Source: Nannochloropsis oceanica (Eukaryota > Sar > Eustigmatophyceae > Eustigmatales > Monodopsidaceae). Taken from it: a DNA stretch of 64,000 nucleotides. The notes below the pieces were generated by a model, which did not search any database, had not been told where the DNA came from, and saw only the letters and a list, made by a program, of their open reading frames with translations. The position numbers and the translations under genes were made by a program. The first letter of the stretch is position 1. The number at the start of each line of letters is the position of its first letter. Below, in pieces: positions 10,817-21,908 of this stretch. The DNA lies in assembly GCA_004519485.1 (NCBI GenBank), contig CP038107.1, positions 1-64,000 of the forward strand, written 5' to 3'.

Positions 10817-11749
10817 GGAGCGAGGAGAGGGAGGAGAAGGGAGGGCGTGGAGAAAGAAAGGGGGTGGAGAGACAGGAGGTATGCCATGGTATGTACAGTA
10901 AGGGCAGGAAATAAACAGAGGCTTGTATGTGCCGAAGAAAATTGGAATAGAAAAAATAACAGAGCAGAAAGAGGGAAACAACTGACACGACCAAGGGAGA
11001 TGTGGAAAGGGAGAATGCGGGGGAGGGGATAAACGTGGTTTTCGAAGTGGGAAAACCCTGGGTATTATTTGAAAAGCAAGAGTATTGAAAAGAACTGCAT
11101 GATATCGCGCTGGTCTGTAGAAATTGCAAAGGGAAAGAAGGGAGACCCATGTCGGATTTTGGTGAGGCTTGATTTAGTGGGCGAGAATCGCTTGTACCTG
11201 TCTGCTGCGCTCCGCATTTTTGGAGAAACTTGTTTCCCCTCCTTGAAAAGAAAAGATGATCGAGCCTTGCGGTGCCGAAGAACAGCGACAGGGATACGAT
11301 GCGGACGAAGGAGCGGAGGGAAGGAGGGTCATCCCTATGAGGGAGGGGACGCTCGTGTGACATTTTTTCATTTGAAATGCGTTTTTGAATCACTCTCGGT
11401 GTGGCTCCACGTGTTTTTCATTGCTGTTCCCCCCTTACTGTATTTCTCTCGCCGACACGTTTCTTCTTTTTTAACCCATTTGTCCCCCTTACATAGCCAA
11501 TTATCTGCCTCGAATCTTTGAGTACCTTACACTCATCGGCCACTTTCCTGCATTTTCATTTACGTCTCCAATTATCTGCCTCGAATCTTTGAGTACCTTA
11601 CACTCATCGGCCACTTTCCTGCATTTTCACTCCATTTTCCAATTACCATGTGTCGCTCGCCGGCACATTTCTTTCGCCCATTTGGTGACGCTTCCATTTT
11701 ATTTGCCTTTCACTCACTATGTACCTTACTCTTTCGAGCCCCTGCTTTC
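10817..11749. other. Convergent intergenic region, CAX and glycosyltransferase-sulfotransferase 3' flanks
   Basis: No gene recognised. The two neighbours converge here. An AATAAA-like signal (GGAAATAAACAG) lies about 95 bases after the CAX stop. A 62-bp direct repeat sits near the other end. Confidence 0.5.
11497..11629. repeat. 62-bp perfect direct repeat, two copies
   Basis: The unit beginning CCAATTATCTGCCTCGAATC and ending CCTGCATTTTCA occurs at 11497-11558 and 11568-11629, separated by 9 bases. The copies are identical, so the duplication is recent. It lies downstream of the stop of the minus-strand gene ending at 11750. Confidence 0.92.
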
Positions 11750-14700
11750 CTACTTCTCCCACCCCAAGTCCCTTCCCAACAATTTATATAACTTTCGGTT
11801 GTACGGAGAGTAGAAAGCTCGCAACCGCTCCTCGATCTCCCCTTCCAGGCCCCCCTCACCCTGTGTCAGCGGGGCTTTCGATTTAGTGACATGCACCGGG
11901 GAGAGGTCTTCATGACCCCAGTCATAAGGACAGAGGCCCAGGAAGGAGGTGGCCGTCGTCAGCGTCTCGGTTTGATTTTCCTACAGATGAAGAAGAGACG
12001 GCAAGAGAGATGAGACATCGACTCCAACCATGGTTTCCATATCAATAGCCCGTCCGCGCCTCCCCTCCCTCCCTCCCTCCCTCCCTCCCGCCCCCCGCCC
12101 CTTACCCGTAGCTGTTCGGCAGTGACCACGTGCAGGTTTTCGGCCGGGAAGAATGTGGTGTAGTACTCGTAGGAAAACACGTACAGGCCCTTAAAAATAA
12201 TCCGATGGGGATCCGAACACGGGCACGAAAATAAATCAGGGAAAGGGATGTCGTCTTCCCTCCCGACCTCCTTCCCTTCCCAGACCCCCAACTCCTCCTC
12301 CTTGGCACGTAATCGATTCAGCGCATCGATCCGACTCTGATTCCTCCTTTTCTGGCCCTCGGGTGAGGAAGAAAAGCAGTCCTGCGTATATATGGGAGCA
12401 TAAATATATGAAGATTTAAATTTACGTTTCAATCCTGTCCTGTCCATCCCTCTCTCCATCCTTCCCTCCCTCCCTCCCTCCTTCATTTCTCACTTCGAAA
12501 TCGGTAATGCCTCTCTCCACCACTTCCTTGAATGTCATGTTCTTTTTCTGGAAGTCTATGGGGGAGATGAAGGAATGGAAGTGAGGGAGGGAGAGAGGGA
12601 GGGAGAGAAGCCCGGTGAATAGGAAAGGTCATCCGGAGAAGCTAGGGAGGGAGGGAGGGAGGAGGGAGGGAGGGAGGAAGGAAGGGAGGGAGGGAGGGAG
12701 GGAGGGAGGGAGGGAGGGAGGGAGCACCTAACCCACGACCTACAATCAAAGTTGAAGCGGTAATCACTCCAAGCCCTCGCAATAGGGTCTCTCAAGGCAA
12801 AAATAAATTTGGCACGAGGATTGTCTTTTTTTATCATGCGGGGACTCCCGGGCTGGTACATGTAGGCGACAGTGGCTTCGCCCGAGTGGAAGGGCTCCTG
12901 AGAGCATGAGGGAGGGAGGGGGGGAGGGAAAGGGGGATGGGGGAGGGGGAGAGATGAATAAAGGAGACAGAAGGATTGCTGGTGTATAGGTTTCTCGACA
13001 GAATCAAAAAAAGGCGGTTGGACGGAGCGTTATTTGTTGGTGTAAATTCTCATCCCGCCCTCTTGCCCTTCCTCCCTCCCTCCCTCCCTTCCTCCCTACC
13101 CCAGCTTCGACAAAAGGGAATATGTCGCTTCTGAATGTGTAACGAAGTCGCTTTTCTTTCGCGAGGTGCATGTATACCCCGGGCTCCTTATATTGAGAGC
13201 TGATGGTGGGCTGACGGGGGGGGAGAGGGAGGGAGGGAGAGGGGGAGGGAGATTAGGTTTTGCTCGATTCCCTAACATTAAGCCCGTGTTCCGGGAAAGG
13301 ACCGGGAAAGGAAGGAGGGAGAGAGGAAAGGAGGGAGGGAAAAAAGTGAAGGACCAATATATGACGTATGTTTCCGACACTTAGAAAGCAGACATTAGAC
13401 CTTGCGTACATCGCCCCCTCCCTCCCTCCCTCCCTCCCTCCCTCCCTCCCTCCCTCCCTCCCTCCCTCCCTACCTGCAGCACCTGCGGGTGTCTGGTCAG
13501 GGCATCGAATAAGAAGGAAGACGCACCCTTTTGAGTCCCGGGAATGAAAAAAGACGGTCCACAATTTCTCGTGCCTGCGATGAACTCCGAGTGGCCACAT
13601 ACTCCCTCCTTCCCTCCCTCTCTCCCTCCTCCCTCTTCGCAGGTCTGTGCAGGGTTCCACTTCGAGAGCCGCACGCTCTCGGCTGTGGCGCGCGCGTAAA
13701 GGGAGGGAGGGAGGGAAGGATCGAGGGAGGGAGGGAAGTCACTCCAGCGGACAGAGGAGGGAGGAGAGAGAACCAACCCCATGCGAACGTATCGGCCAAG
13801 CCAGAGGGCTGAGGAGCCGGCCTAGGGAGGGAGGGAGGGAGGGAGGAAAGGAAGGAGGGAAGATGGGGAATGTAAGGGGAATGTGGAAATGTATAAATAT
13901 ACGGAGGGGTGTTTTATTTATTTATTTATTTATTTATTTTATTTTATTTTATTTTTATTTTATTTTTTTATTATTTATGTTTAGTGTAAGGAGTGACCCC
14001 CGCTCCCGCCCTCTTTCCTTACCACTTGTGGATCTTCCCTCCACCTCTCGACAGCAGGGGCAGCATCGCCAGCAGAGCCGTTGCATTGGAACCATGCCAC
14101 CACACCTCCCTCCCGGACAGAGTGTTTCGAAGGCGGAAGGGAGGAAGGGAGGGAGGACATGGCTGCATCCTTCCTGCCTTCCGCCGAAGGAGGTGGAGGG
14201 CTTTCCTCCTTCCCTTCCTCCCCCCCGCCCACTTGGGTGTTCTCGTGGGCGATGCACAGGCGCATGATGGTCTGAACGCAGTCGCGGCCGTACTGAGGGA
14301 AGGGAGGGAGGGAAGGACAGACGAAATGAAGGGAAAAGCAGGGAGGGAGGGATAGACTGGATGGAGACACAGGGAAGAAGGGAGGGAGGAAGGGGCGGAC
14401 GGAGGGGCGGAGGGAAGGAGGGAGGAAGGGAGGGAGAGGAAGAGAAGAATCTCACCTCTGTACTTTCATTGAAGCATTTGCGGAATCTGGGAGTGCCGAT
14501 CTCGATCATCGCGCCTGTTGATGGTGCCGCGTAACGGGAATAAACATCGCCTCAGCTACATTCTCCTGCCCTCCTTCCCTCCCTCCCTCCCTCCCTCCCT
14601 CCTTTTCTTACAGGCCAGGACTCGGTCGTGTTTGTGGAAGTGCATGTGCATGGAGCCTAGCATCCCGGCGGGCGGCGTGGGGAAAGCCAAGCGCTGTGAT

Positions 14701-16893
14701 TAGGAGGGGGAGGAGAAGGGGGGTTAGAGGATAACTGGATGGATGAATTAATTGAGTCATTGATAGAATGATTGATTGATAGATCGATACTGAACGAAGG
14801 CCGCGTGGGGAGAGAGAGCAGGCGCTGTGATGAGGGAGGAGGAGAGGGGTTGGAAAGGGAGGTATGCGCGAATTGGTGAATAAATCGATGAACGAAATGT
14901 GCAATTATTTGATTGAGTGAGTGTATTCAGGGTCAATAACTGAATATTAAAGGCGCTGGGAAAACGAGGCCCGGTGATAGGGAGAGAGAGGATTGAGAAT
15001 CAGGGCATACACTCACATTATCAACTTCCCCTCCCTCCCTCCCTCCCTCCCTCCCTCCCTCCCTCCCTCCCTCCTCTCACCTTCTCCACCGGCGTGACTT
15101 GCTCAGGTCCCAGGACACTTGGCTCGGGCCGCGATGGATAATTTTCCCTGGCCTTTACGTCAAAGGGAGAGCAGGCAGGAGGAGACATGTCAAAATACCT
15201 GCAGGAGGGAGGAAGGGAAGGAGGAAGGGAGGGAGTGGGAGCAACAGAGGGAGGGAGGGAAGATGAGAATGACGAGAGTAAGGGAGGATCAGGTGCATCC
15301 GACACTGGCATGGCACCCTTCCCTCCCTCCCTCCCTCCCTTCCTCCCTCCCTCCCTACCGCTCGGCAGGGAACGGCCGGTGCCACAGGACCGAGAAGTCG
15401 GTGTAGACGCCTCCTTCTTTCCACAAGTGAGCCCACCGGATGTACATGAGTGGCGCCATAGGAATGACGGCGGTAAGGGCTTGATTAAACTCGCTGTGGA
15501 AGAAAGGGAGTGAGGGAGGGACGGTGGGAGGGAGGGGTGATGCAAGGCTTGGATCGCACCGTGGGCCGTTATAAAGTCGTTCCCTCCCTCCCTCCCTCCC
15601 TCCCTCCCTCTTTCCTGTCGACGCACCGAAAGAGAAGCTGGTTACATTTTGGGCATTGCGAGTCGGGCAAGGAGCTGTTGTAGAACTCTCGTACAAACCA
15701 GTCACGGCCAGGCAGGTCTGGAGGGAGGGAGGGAGGGAGGGAGGGAGGGAGGGAGGGAGGGAGGGAGGGAGGGAGGGAGGGAGGGAGGGAGGGAGGGAGG
15801 GAGGGAGGGATTTGTGAGAGCTCGGATTCTCAATCGGACGAGGTGCGATCCTATTTACGATAAGGCAGTTCTAGAAGGAGAGAGAGAGGGAGGGAGGGAG
15901 GGAGGGAGGATGAAAATCGTCGACTCTGTCAATCCTGCTGCTTGACATATATTCGCCTCCTTCCTCCCTTCCCTCCTCCATTTGCTCCCTCCCTCCTTCC
16001 CTTCCTCCCTCCCTACCTACCTACCTACCTTCGTCCATCCCCTCGGCGAGGAAAGTGTTTTCATTCACGGGCTGGATGGTAACGTTATAGCCCCTCTTGA
16101 AATATTTCTGGAAGAATGGTCTGCCCAATGCATCCGCGTAATGGTACTTCTTGTATAAGTCTAAAGGAGGGAAAGAGGGAGGGAGTGAGGGAGAAAGGAA
16201 GGGAGGAAGGGAGGAAGGGAGGAGGGAGGGAGGGAGGAAAGGTCAGCGCATAGGAAGGGAATGGAGCCGCATGCAAGACATGCTTTCCCTCCCCCTAGCC
16301 CTATCCCTATTTTTCGTCCCACCTGGTGCCGACACCAGAACCACGATCTCTGCCTCAGGGTGCTGCGTGAGTACGCTCTCCAAGGCTCGATTATGCGCCA
16401 CGCCCCAACTCGCTCGGGATTGCTGAAAGTCCATGAAGACCTTGATCCGCTTCTCCTCCCCTCCCTCATTTTCTTCTCGAGGTATTGCTGTTGCTGCTGC
16501 TGCTGCCGACTCCTCGTCCTCGTCCTCCCTGGGTGCCTTTTCGTGGTCCGTCTTCGCGCTACCACCCTGCTCAGAAAGAGCCCCTGCCGCACCATGGCTC
16601 ACATGACTGCCCGCTTCTACTGATCCCTTCTCCTTTTCAAGGTCCCCGTCCTTCCTTTCCTCTTTAGTTTCATGCGGCCGTAAGCTTTTCTCCGTTGTCC
16701 ACACTAGCTCCCCATCCTCCCTCCTTCCCCCTTGTTCTCCCGCCCGCTCCTGGAAGTTCCTCAAGTGAGGTCCAAGGCCTTGGCTAGAGAGCTCTACTGG
16801 CAGCCTCCGGGAGGACAAGAGCAGGAGGAAGCCAAACAAGCCGCCCAGCACATAGAAGAGGGTTGGGAGGGTGGGTCGATTGGAGCGAAGCAT
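11750..16893 (-). CDS. Golgi-type fusion: DXD-family glycosyltransferase plus sulfotransferase (879 aa)
   Basis: Fourteen exons in phase: 16893-16323, 16160-16029, 15717-15627, 15493-15359, 15198-15081, 14693-14612, 14514-14456, 14292-14023, 13821-13474, 13210-13100, 12897-12744, 12555-12494, 12381-12106, 11980-11750. A short N-tail and one hydrophobic anchor (YVLGGLFGFLLLL) give type II topology, so both domains would face the Golgi lumen. The first domain (about residues 165-490) resembles glycosyltransferases with the sugar-binding DXD region: WAHLWKEGGVYTDFSVLW sits where GGxYxDxD is usual, with DFS in place of DxD. The second domain has the sulfotransferase PAPS 5'-phosphosulfate loop, FFIPGTQKGASSFLF, and the 3'-phosphate site, FALRDPIARAWSDY. 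The C-terminus (RAFYSPYNRKLY then LLGRDLGWEK) is typical of carbohydrate sulfotransferases. Exon 13821-13474 carries translated TCCC repeats and could instead be spliced. It likely builds and sulfates a glycan; acceptor unknown. Confidence 0.85.
12640..12725. repeat. (GGGA)n array in an intron of the 11750-16893 gene
   Basis: Plus-strand GGGA units, i.e. TCCC on the coding strand just upstream of the acceptor for the exon starting at 12555. Confidence 0.9.
13418..13472. repeat. (TCCC)n array, donor end of an intron in the 11750-16893 gene
   Basis: On the coding (minus) strand this reads GTAGGGAGGGAGGG and onward directly from the splice donor after ...HPQVLQ. Confidence 0.9.
13914..13978. 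repeat. (TTTA)n-rich microsatellite
   Basis: TTTATTTATTTATTTATTTA followed by ATTTT-rich sequence, inside an intron of the 11750-16893 gene. Confidence 0.85.
15718..15811. repeat. Long (GGGA)n array
   Basis: About 23 uninterrupted GGGA units on the plus strand. For the minus-strand gene it is the TCCC tract directly before the acceptor at 15717. Confidence 0.95.
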
Positions 16894-17396
16894 GGCGAAG
16901 GAGGAGGAGGAGGAGGAGGAGGAGGAGGAGGAGGCGGAGGAAGCTGTTATCTACGTCAAGCTAGACATGTGATATGGAGATTTTTGCTTGAACTTGTGTT
17001 TTTGGTGGCACTTGCACAAGGTCCCTGTGGTTTATGCAGGATTCGTGTCATATGCAGCGGGCCGCCCATACAAATGAATAAACAAATCACCATCTATTCA
17101 AGCATCAGGGAAGAAAGAAAAGACAAAAAGTCCTCCATTTAAAAAACGTCGAATTCCGAGCGCATGCGGCGAAGCTCAGACGTCCTTCAGAAGGACTCTT
17201 CCTACAACTGGTGTGTGGATTGACGGAGTCCAAAGCTTCATCGGTTACCGCTTTGCCACCACGCGCCACAAGTCGTACTCCAATCACCACTTCACAACAC
17301 TCACAGGGCTAGGATAGGATGCCCCAGTGTGACTCCTGAGACGCTTTGACGCAGTCAATCGCTAAAAAAACAACTTTGTACGTACGTCGTTCAGTC
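16894..17396. promoter_or_regulatory. Divergent promoter region between the fusion gene and ALG12
   Basis: 503 bases separate two ATGs facing away from each other. It contains a GGA trinucleotide run at 16901-16940 and an AT-rich stretch around 17065-17150 (AATGAATAAACAAATC). Both flanking products act in secretory-pathway glycosylation, so shared control is plausible. No specific factor site is recognised. Confidence 0.5.
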
Positions 17397-19626
17397 ATGC
17401 CTCCTCGCCTCCGAAGCAACACCAAGAGCCGCGGCGACAGCACCTGTCCTCCTTCTCCTGATAGCAGTAGAAAAGATCTAATGCCACAAGTTAAGGCACC
17501 GAGACAACGACCGCGTGGGGCAGCAAGGGCAGCATTTGCGGCGTTCGTGACCGAAATCTCCTTACTTGATCTGCTCCTCCTGGCAGTCATTCTTCTCTAT
17601 CTCGGCCTCTGCCCCTACAGCAAGGTATGAAAGGGAGGAAGAGAGAGAGGCAGTATGATAGAGATGTGTAGAGCAAAAGGAAGGAGAATGGGCTCGTGCC
17701 TTTCGTAGCATCCAGAAAATATGTCTCTCCTCTTAAGCGTCATCAAGGGCCAGGCTGTGCCACTCTCCCCTCCTCTTGGCACGCAACACAGTCCCCTCAT
17801 ACCCGACCCTCTAAATCTCAAATCACCTGCTTTAGGTGGAAGAAAGCTTCAATATGCAAGCTACACATGACCTTCTCTTCCTTTCCCCTTTCGCCCCGTC
17901 CTCCCTCGCGTCCTACGATCACCTCTCCTTCCCCGGCGTCGTCCCTCGCACCTTCTGGGGCCCCATCCTCCTCGCCCTCCCCATCCATCTCCTCCTCTTC
18001 CCCCTCCTCTCTCTCCTCCCATCCCCTCTCCACCCTACGACCAAACATCCCTTTCAGCTCATTGTTCGCGGCCTCCTCGCCCTCTACCTCTGGATCGCCT
18101 TCCTCGTCTTCCGCCAAGCCGTTACCTGGCGTTTCGGTCGTCGCACTGGACAATGCCTCCTCCTCCTCACCCTCTCCCAGTTCCATCTCCCGTTCTATCT
18201 CTCCCGCACCCTCCCCAACACTTTTGCGCTGGCCTTCGTCCTCCTGTCGTACGCTTGTCTCCTCCGGCGCTCCTTCACTCCCGCCCTCCTCCTCCTCGCT
18301 CTGGCCACTGCTCTCTTCCGTTGCGACATCATTGTACTCGCCGCGCCCCTCCTCCTCCTCCTCGTCCTCCTCCGACACCTCTCCTTTTCCCGGCTCCTTG
18401 TCTTGGGTCCCGCCTTTGGCCTGGTGGGTATACTTTTAAGCGTCGTGATCGACTCCCATTTCTGGGGACGGGGGAGGGAGGGAGGAAGCAGCTGGGTGTG
18501 GCCTGAGGGCATGGTTCTGTTTTTTAATACCGTGGAGAACAAGTCAAGGGAGTGGGGGACTCATCCCTGGCACTGGTATGCCTCGTCTGCCCTGCCTCGA
18601 GCCTTGCTTGCCTCTCCGTTGCTGTGGCCATTCTGCCTCTTGCCCCCTCGGAGGGGAGGGAGGGAGGGAGGGAGGGCAGGAGGGAAGGGCCGTGCCAAGA
18701 GCGGCATGATCCTCACCCTCCCCCTTCCCCGGTCCCTCCCCCTCCTTGAGCTGGACCTGGAACCCTTCCTCCTTCTCTTTCTCCCCATTGCCGCCTACCT
18801 GTCCTTGTATTCGTTGCTACCTCACAAGGAACTACGCTTCATCTTCCCAGCGCTGCCAGTGCTGAATTTGTGTGCCGCCGTCGGATGGGCGAGGTTGAGC
18901 GAAAGAGGGGAGGAGGGGAGGAAGGGCAAAGGGGGAAAAGGCAAGTCGCTTTCGATGTCCTCGCTCTCTGTCCGCTTTTGCTGCGCGTGTTTGCCAGGGT
19001 GGGGGGTGATGCTCCTCTCCCTTTTTACCCTCCCCCTATTCTTGGCCGCTTCGCGCAAAAATTACCCAGGAGGGGAAGGACTGCGAACCTTCCATGTCGA
19101 GATTGTGCCTCCTCTGTTCTCGACTTTCCTCCCTTTGGTAACACCGACAGGGAAGGGGGGAGGGAGGGACGGAGGGAGGGATCAGGTGAAGTTGCACATC
19201 GGTGTGCTGGCGGCTCAGACGGGTGTGTCGCGCTTCGGGGAGGTCTGGAGGGAGGGAGGGAGAGAAAGAGGGGTGGACGTGGTGTATGACAAGGAAGAAG
19301 GGCTGTCATTGCTGGAGCGGATGCGACGGTATGATTTCCTGCTGCTGGAGAAAGAAGAGGCGGAGGAGGCCATAAGAAAAAGGGAGGAACGGAATGAGGG
19401 CGAGAAGGGAAAAGAGTGTGCTGTGATGAAGTGGGTGGAGGGACTGCCTTGTGCCAGACGACCGAAGGAAATCTTGTGGAACCTTAGGAAAGAGCTCATG
19501 GAAGTTGCTGCTCGGCTAAAGGGTAAGAGCGATCGCAGCAGCAGCAGCAGCAGCAGCAAGACTGAGGGATGGGAGAATATTTTTGTCAAGACGGAACCAG
19601 TGCTGGCCCTGGTCATTTGTCACTGA
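17397..19626 (+). CDS. ALG12: ALG12, dolichol-P-Man alpha-1,6-mannosyltransferase of the ER (672 aa)
   Basis: Two exons: 17397-17624 and 17836-19626. After a basic N-terminus and one hydrophobic segment (LLDLLLLAVILLYLG), exon 2 opens with the GT22 signature KVEESFNMQATHDLL, where the Glu is the expected catalytic-loop acid, then YDHLSFPGVVPRTF. Further ALG12 hallmarks are DSHFWGR, FNTVENKSREWGTHP-type sequence, WYASSALPRALL and the late HKELRFIFPALPVLN. About eleven hydrophobic spans are visible. Family role: adds the eighth mannose (alpha-1,6) to the lipid-linked oligosaccharide in the ER lumen for N-glycosylation. It is longer than usual because of luminal or cytosolic insertions made of GGGA-encoded tracts (GREGGREGGRAGG at about 18655) and a Glu/Lys-rich tail ending in poly-Ser. 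It diverges from the glycosyltransferase-sulfotransferase gene. Confidence 0.93.
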
Positions 19627-20012
19627 CACCACAACAGTACGCGGTCCGAGTACAAGTAAACACAATAGTCACAAGAAAAGAATGAAATGATGAAAAAAAT
19701 CCTTTGGCTTGATTGATTGATTGATTGATTGACTTTATTGCAAGCATGCAGTCATCTTTGGATGTGATGACTGAAAAGTACAAGAGTAGGGAGATGGATG
19801 TCCGTCGTGTTTTATTTGTGACTGATTTTTTCAATCATCAGGTCCCTTTCTGTCCTCTTTGATGTTGTTGTCTTTTCCCCCCTCTCTCTGCCTTGTGCAA
19901 TGCTCCTAATGCATGAAAGCAATGGGAGCACGTCGAGGGTAAGACAGCCACGAGAAAGGTATTCCATTCCACTACATCATCACCTAAACATTTCCTTATT
20001 TCCATTTTCATA
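19627..20012. other. Convergent intergenic region
   Basis: Between the stops of ALG12 (plus) and the 20013-21908 gene (minus). It contains a (TTGA)n microsatellite at about 19708-19736 (TTGATTGATTGATTGATTGA). AT-rich; no gene seen. Confidence 0.6.
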
Positions 20013-21908
20013 TTATTTATTTACACTCTGTACCGTTTTCTTGAGCTTTTCCTCCTTGTCCGTTGGCTCAGCGATCCCCAACCGCACCTCCTGATAGATT
20101 ATCTCCACCTCATTACACAAGGCAATCAATAATGGGGGCACCGACAGCCTTAGCCCTCCCTCCTTTCCTATCTCCTTCTCTCGGCGCCCGGCAGCATAGG
20201 CGGAGAAAGCTAGCAGCTTGCCCGCATCTAGAGACTCGTTGAAGGCCATGGGGTAGACAACAGCTGGTACAGGGGGTAGGGCGAAATTGGGAGGGAAGGA
20301 AGGAGAAGGAGATGGGGAGCCACGACACTGCTGCTGCTTCTGCTGCTGCTGCTGTTGCTGTTTTATTTTCTTGGTGCTGCCGATAGTGGTATTTGTGATG
20401 GAAGACAAAGAATGAGGGTAAGGAGAAGATGGAGGAAGGGACGAAGCAGTGACAGAGGTGGAGAGTTGCGTGGGAGTGGAGGAAAGACAAGGATCCGCCG
20501 CTGCTGCTGCTGCTACTACTACTGCTGCTGCTGGTGCTGCTGCTGTTGCTGCTGTTACCTCCTCTTTTTTCACGTCGTCATAAATGGCCTGCTCCATTTC
20601 TTCATTTTTTTCTATTGACCTCGTTCCTTGAGGAAGAGAAGAGGGGGTAGAGATAACAGGTCTCCCATCTACTCCTGTTGCTGCTGTCGCTGCTGTTGCC
20701 ACCTCTGCTGCCTCTGTTGCTTCTGCTGCTGGTTCTGTCGCTGCTGGTACGACCATGCCTGCTTCCTGTTCCAGGGCAGTAATGGTCTCAGCTATTGGTG
20801 ATGGTGCGGTTGTTGTTACCGATGCTGCTGCTGCTGTTGCTTCCTCTGCTGCTGCTGCTGCTTCTGATGCTGCTGGTACAACCATGCCTGCTTCCTCTTC
20901 TAACGTCGCAATAACCTCGGCCGCTGACGATAAGGCGGTAACAATTGTTGCTCTTGTTGATGCTCTTACTACTGCTGCTGTGGTTGCTGTTGCGGATGCT
21001 GCTGCTTCTGCAGGAGTCTCCTCGCTCTCCGCACCCACCTGTACAATAGCTATCAACTCCTCTTCCTCTGCCTTCATTTCCTCCTCTTGATCGCCCTCAG
21101 CTTGCTGTTTCTCTTCGATGTACTGCTGTTGCAGCTGCTCGCCTTTATATTCTATCTCCTGGTGCTGCTGATTTTCCTGTTGCTGCTGTCCCTCCTCCTT
21201 TCCGCCCTCTGCTTTTGCCACTTTTCCCGTCGCCTGCAAGGTCTCTTCGTCTCCTTCCATAGCCTCAGCCGCTCTCTTCTCCCCCCTATCTTCTCCTTCG
21301 CCTCCCACCTTACCATTCTCTTGGCATTCCCTTTTACCTTTTTCCCCTCCTTCTTCCACCCCTTCCTCCTCTTCCTCCTCCCCACCCGCCTCGCCTTCCT
21401 CCTCTTCCTCCTCGCCCGCATCCATCCTCCTCGCCCTCTCCTCCTCCACACGTTGCTCCCTCTTCATTCTCTTCTCTTCCTTCTTCTTCTGGATCATCTT
21501 TTTAAACTTGGCCTTCTTCTTTTTCACCATCTTCTTCTTCGCTGCCGCTGCTGCCGCTTCCCGTGCCTCGCGTGGACGACGAGTAAAAATTCCCTCAATA
21601 AAATATGCCCCACCCTCATAAAAAGTGGTGTGACGCTTCGAGCCACTGTCACATATATCTCTCCAGACGACTTTGACGTCCTCCCAACTGGTCTTAGCGC
21701 TCAAGTCTCGATATACACGAAAAAGGAGGCGGAGGCGGCTGTCGCGTGGCCTCTGGAGAGGGGGGAGGTTACTGAACGCGGCTTGGAAGGCAGGCCAGGT
21801 CGTTTCGGCCCCGGGTAGGCGGACCAGGGCTTCGGCAGTGGCAGTGAAAGTGCATTTGGGGGTGGTGCTAGCCGTGGTGGTGGTGGTGATGGTGGTCATG
21901 GTCCCCAT
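20013..21908 (-). CDS. Unrecognised Ala/Glu/Gln-rich protein, single exon (about 631 aa)
   Basis: One uninterrupted minus-strand frame ending at TAA 20013. I take ATG 21908 (MGTMTTITTT) because the conserved-looking part follows at once; an in-frame ATG at 22175 would add 89 residues of UTR-like sequence and leave only 114 bases to the divergent PGAP1 start. Residues about 17-115 look globular (ALVRLPGAETTWPAFQAAFS, WEDVKVVWRDICDSG, FYEGGAYFIEGIFTRRP). A basic Lys coiled stretch follows, then Glu/Gly runs. The centre has two copies of a repeat with the core EEAGMVVPAA / EQEAGMVVPAAT inside Ala/Thr sequence, plus poly-Gln. The C-terminal 90 residues are again globular (VVYPMAFNESLDAGKLLAF, PLLIALCNEVEIIYQEV). 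No family recognised; the ends could form a nuclear or cytosolic scaffold. Confidence 0.65.
   Translation of the reverse strand: MGTMTTITTTTTASTTPKCTFTATAEALVRLPGAETTWPAFQAAFSNLPPLQRPRDSRLRLLFRVYRDLSAKTSWEDVKVVWRDICDSGSKRHTTFYEGGAYFIEGIFTRRPREAREAAAAAAKKKMVKKKKAKFKKMIQKKKEEKRMKREQRVEEERARRMDAGEEEEEEGEAGGEEEEEEGVEEGGEKGKRECQENGKVGGEGEDRGEKRAAEAMEGDEETLQATGKVAKAEGGKEEGQQQQENQQHQEIEYKGEQLQQQYIEEKQQAEGDQEEEMKAEEEELIAIVQVGAESEETPAEAAASATATTAAVVRASTRATIVTALSSAAEVIATLEEEAGMVVPAASEAAAAAEEATAAAASVTTTAPSPIAETITALEQEAGMVVPAATEPAAEATEAAEVATAATAATGVDGRPVISTPSSLPQGTRSIEKNEEMEQAIYDDVKKEEVTAATAAAPAAAVVVAAAAAADPCLSSTPTQLSTSVTASSLPPSSPYPHSLSSITNTTIGSTKKIKQQQQQQQKQQQCRGSPSPSPSFPPNFALPPVPAVVYPMAFNESLDAGKLLAFSAYAAGRREKEIGKEGGLRLSVPPLLIALCNEVEIIYQEVRLGIAEPTDKEEKLKKTVQSVNK

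Noticed and set aside
15021-15626. Long open frames rich in EGGR or SLPP on the strand opposite to genes
   Set aside because: (GGGA)n/(TCCC)n has no stop codon in most frames, so it yields spurious open frames. They lack ATG contexts and coding-like residues.
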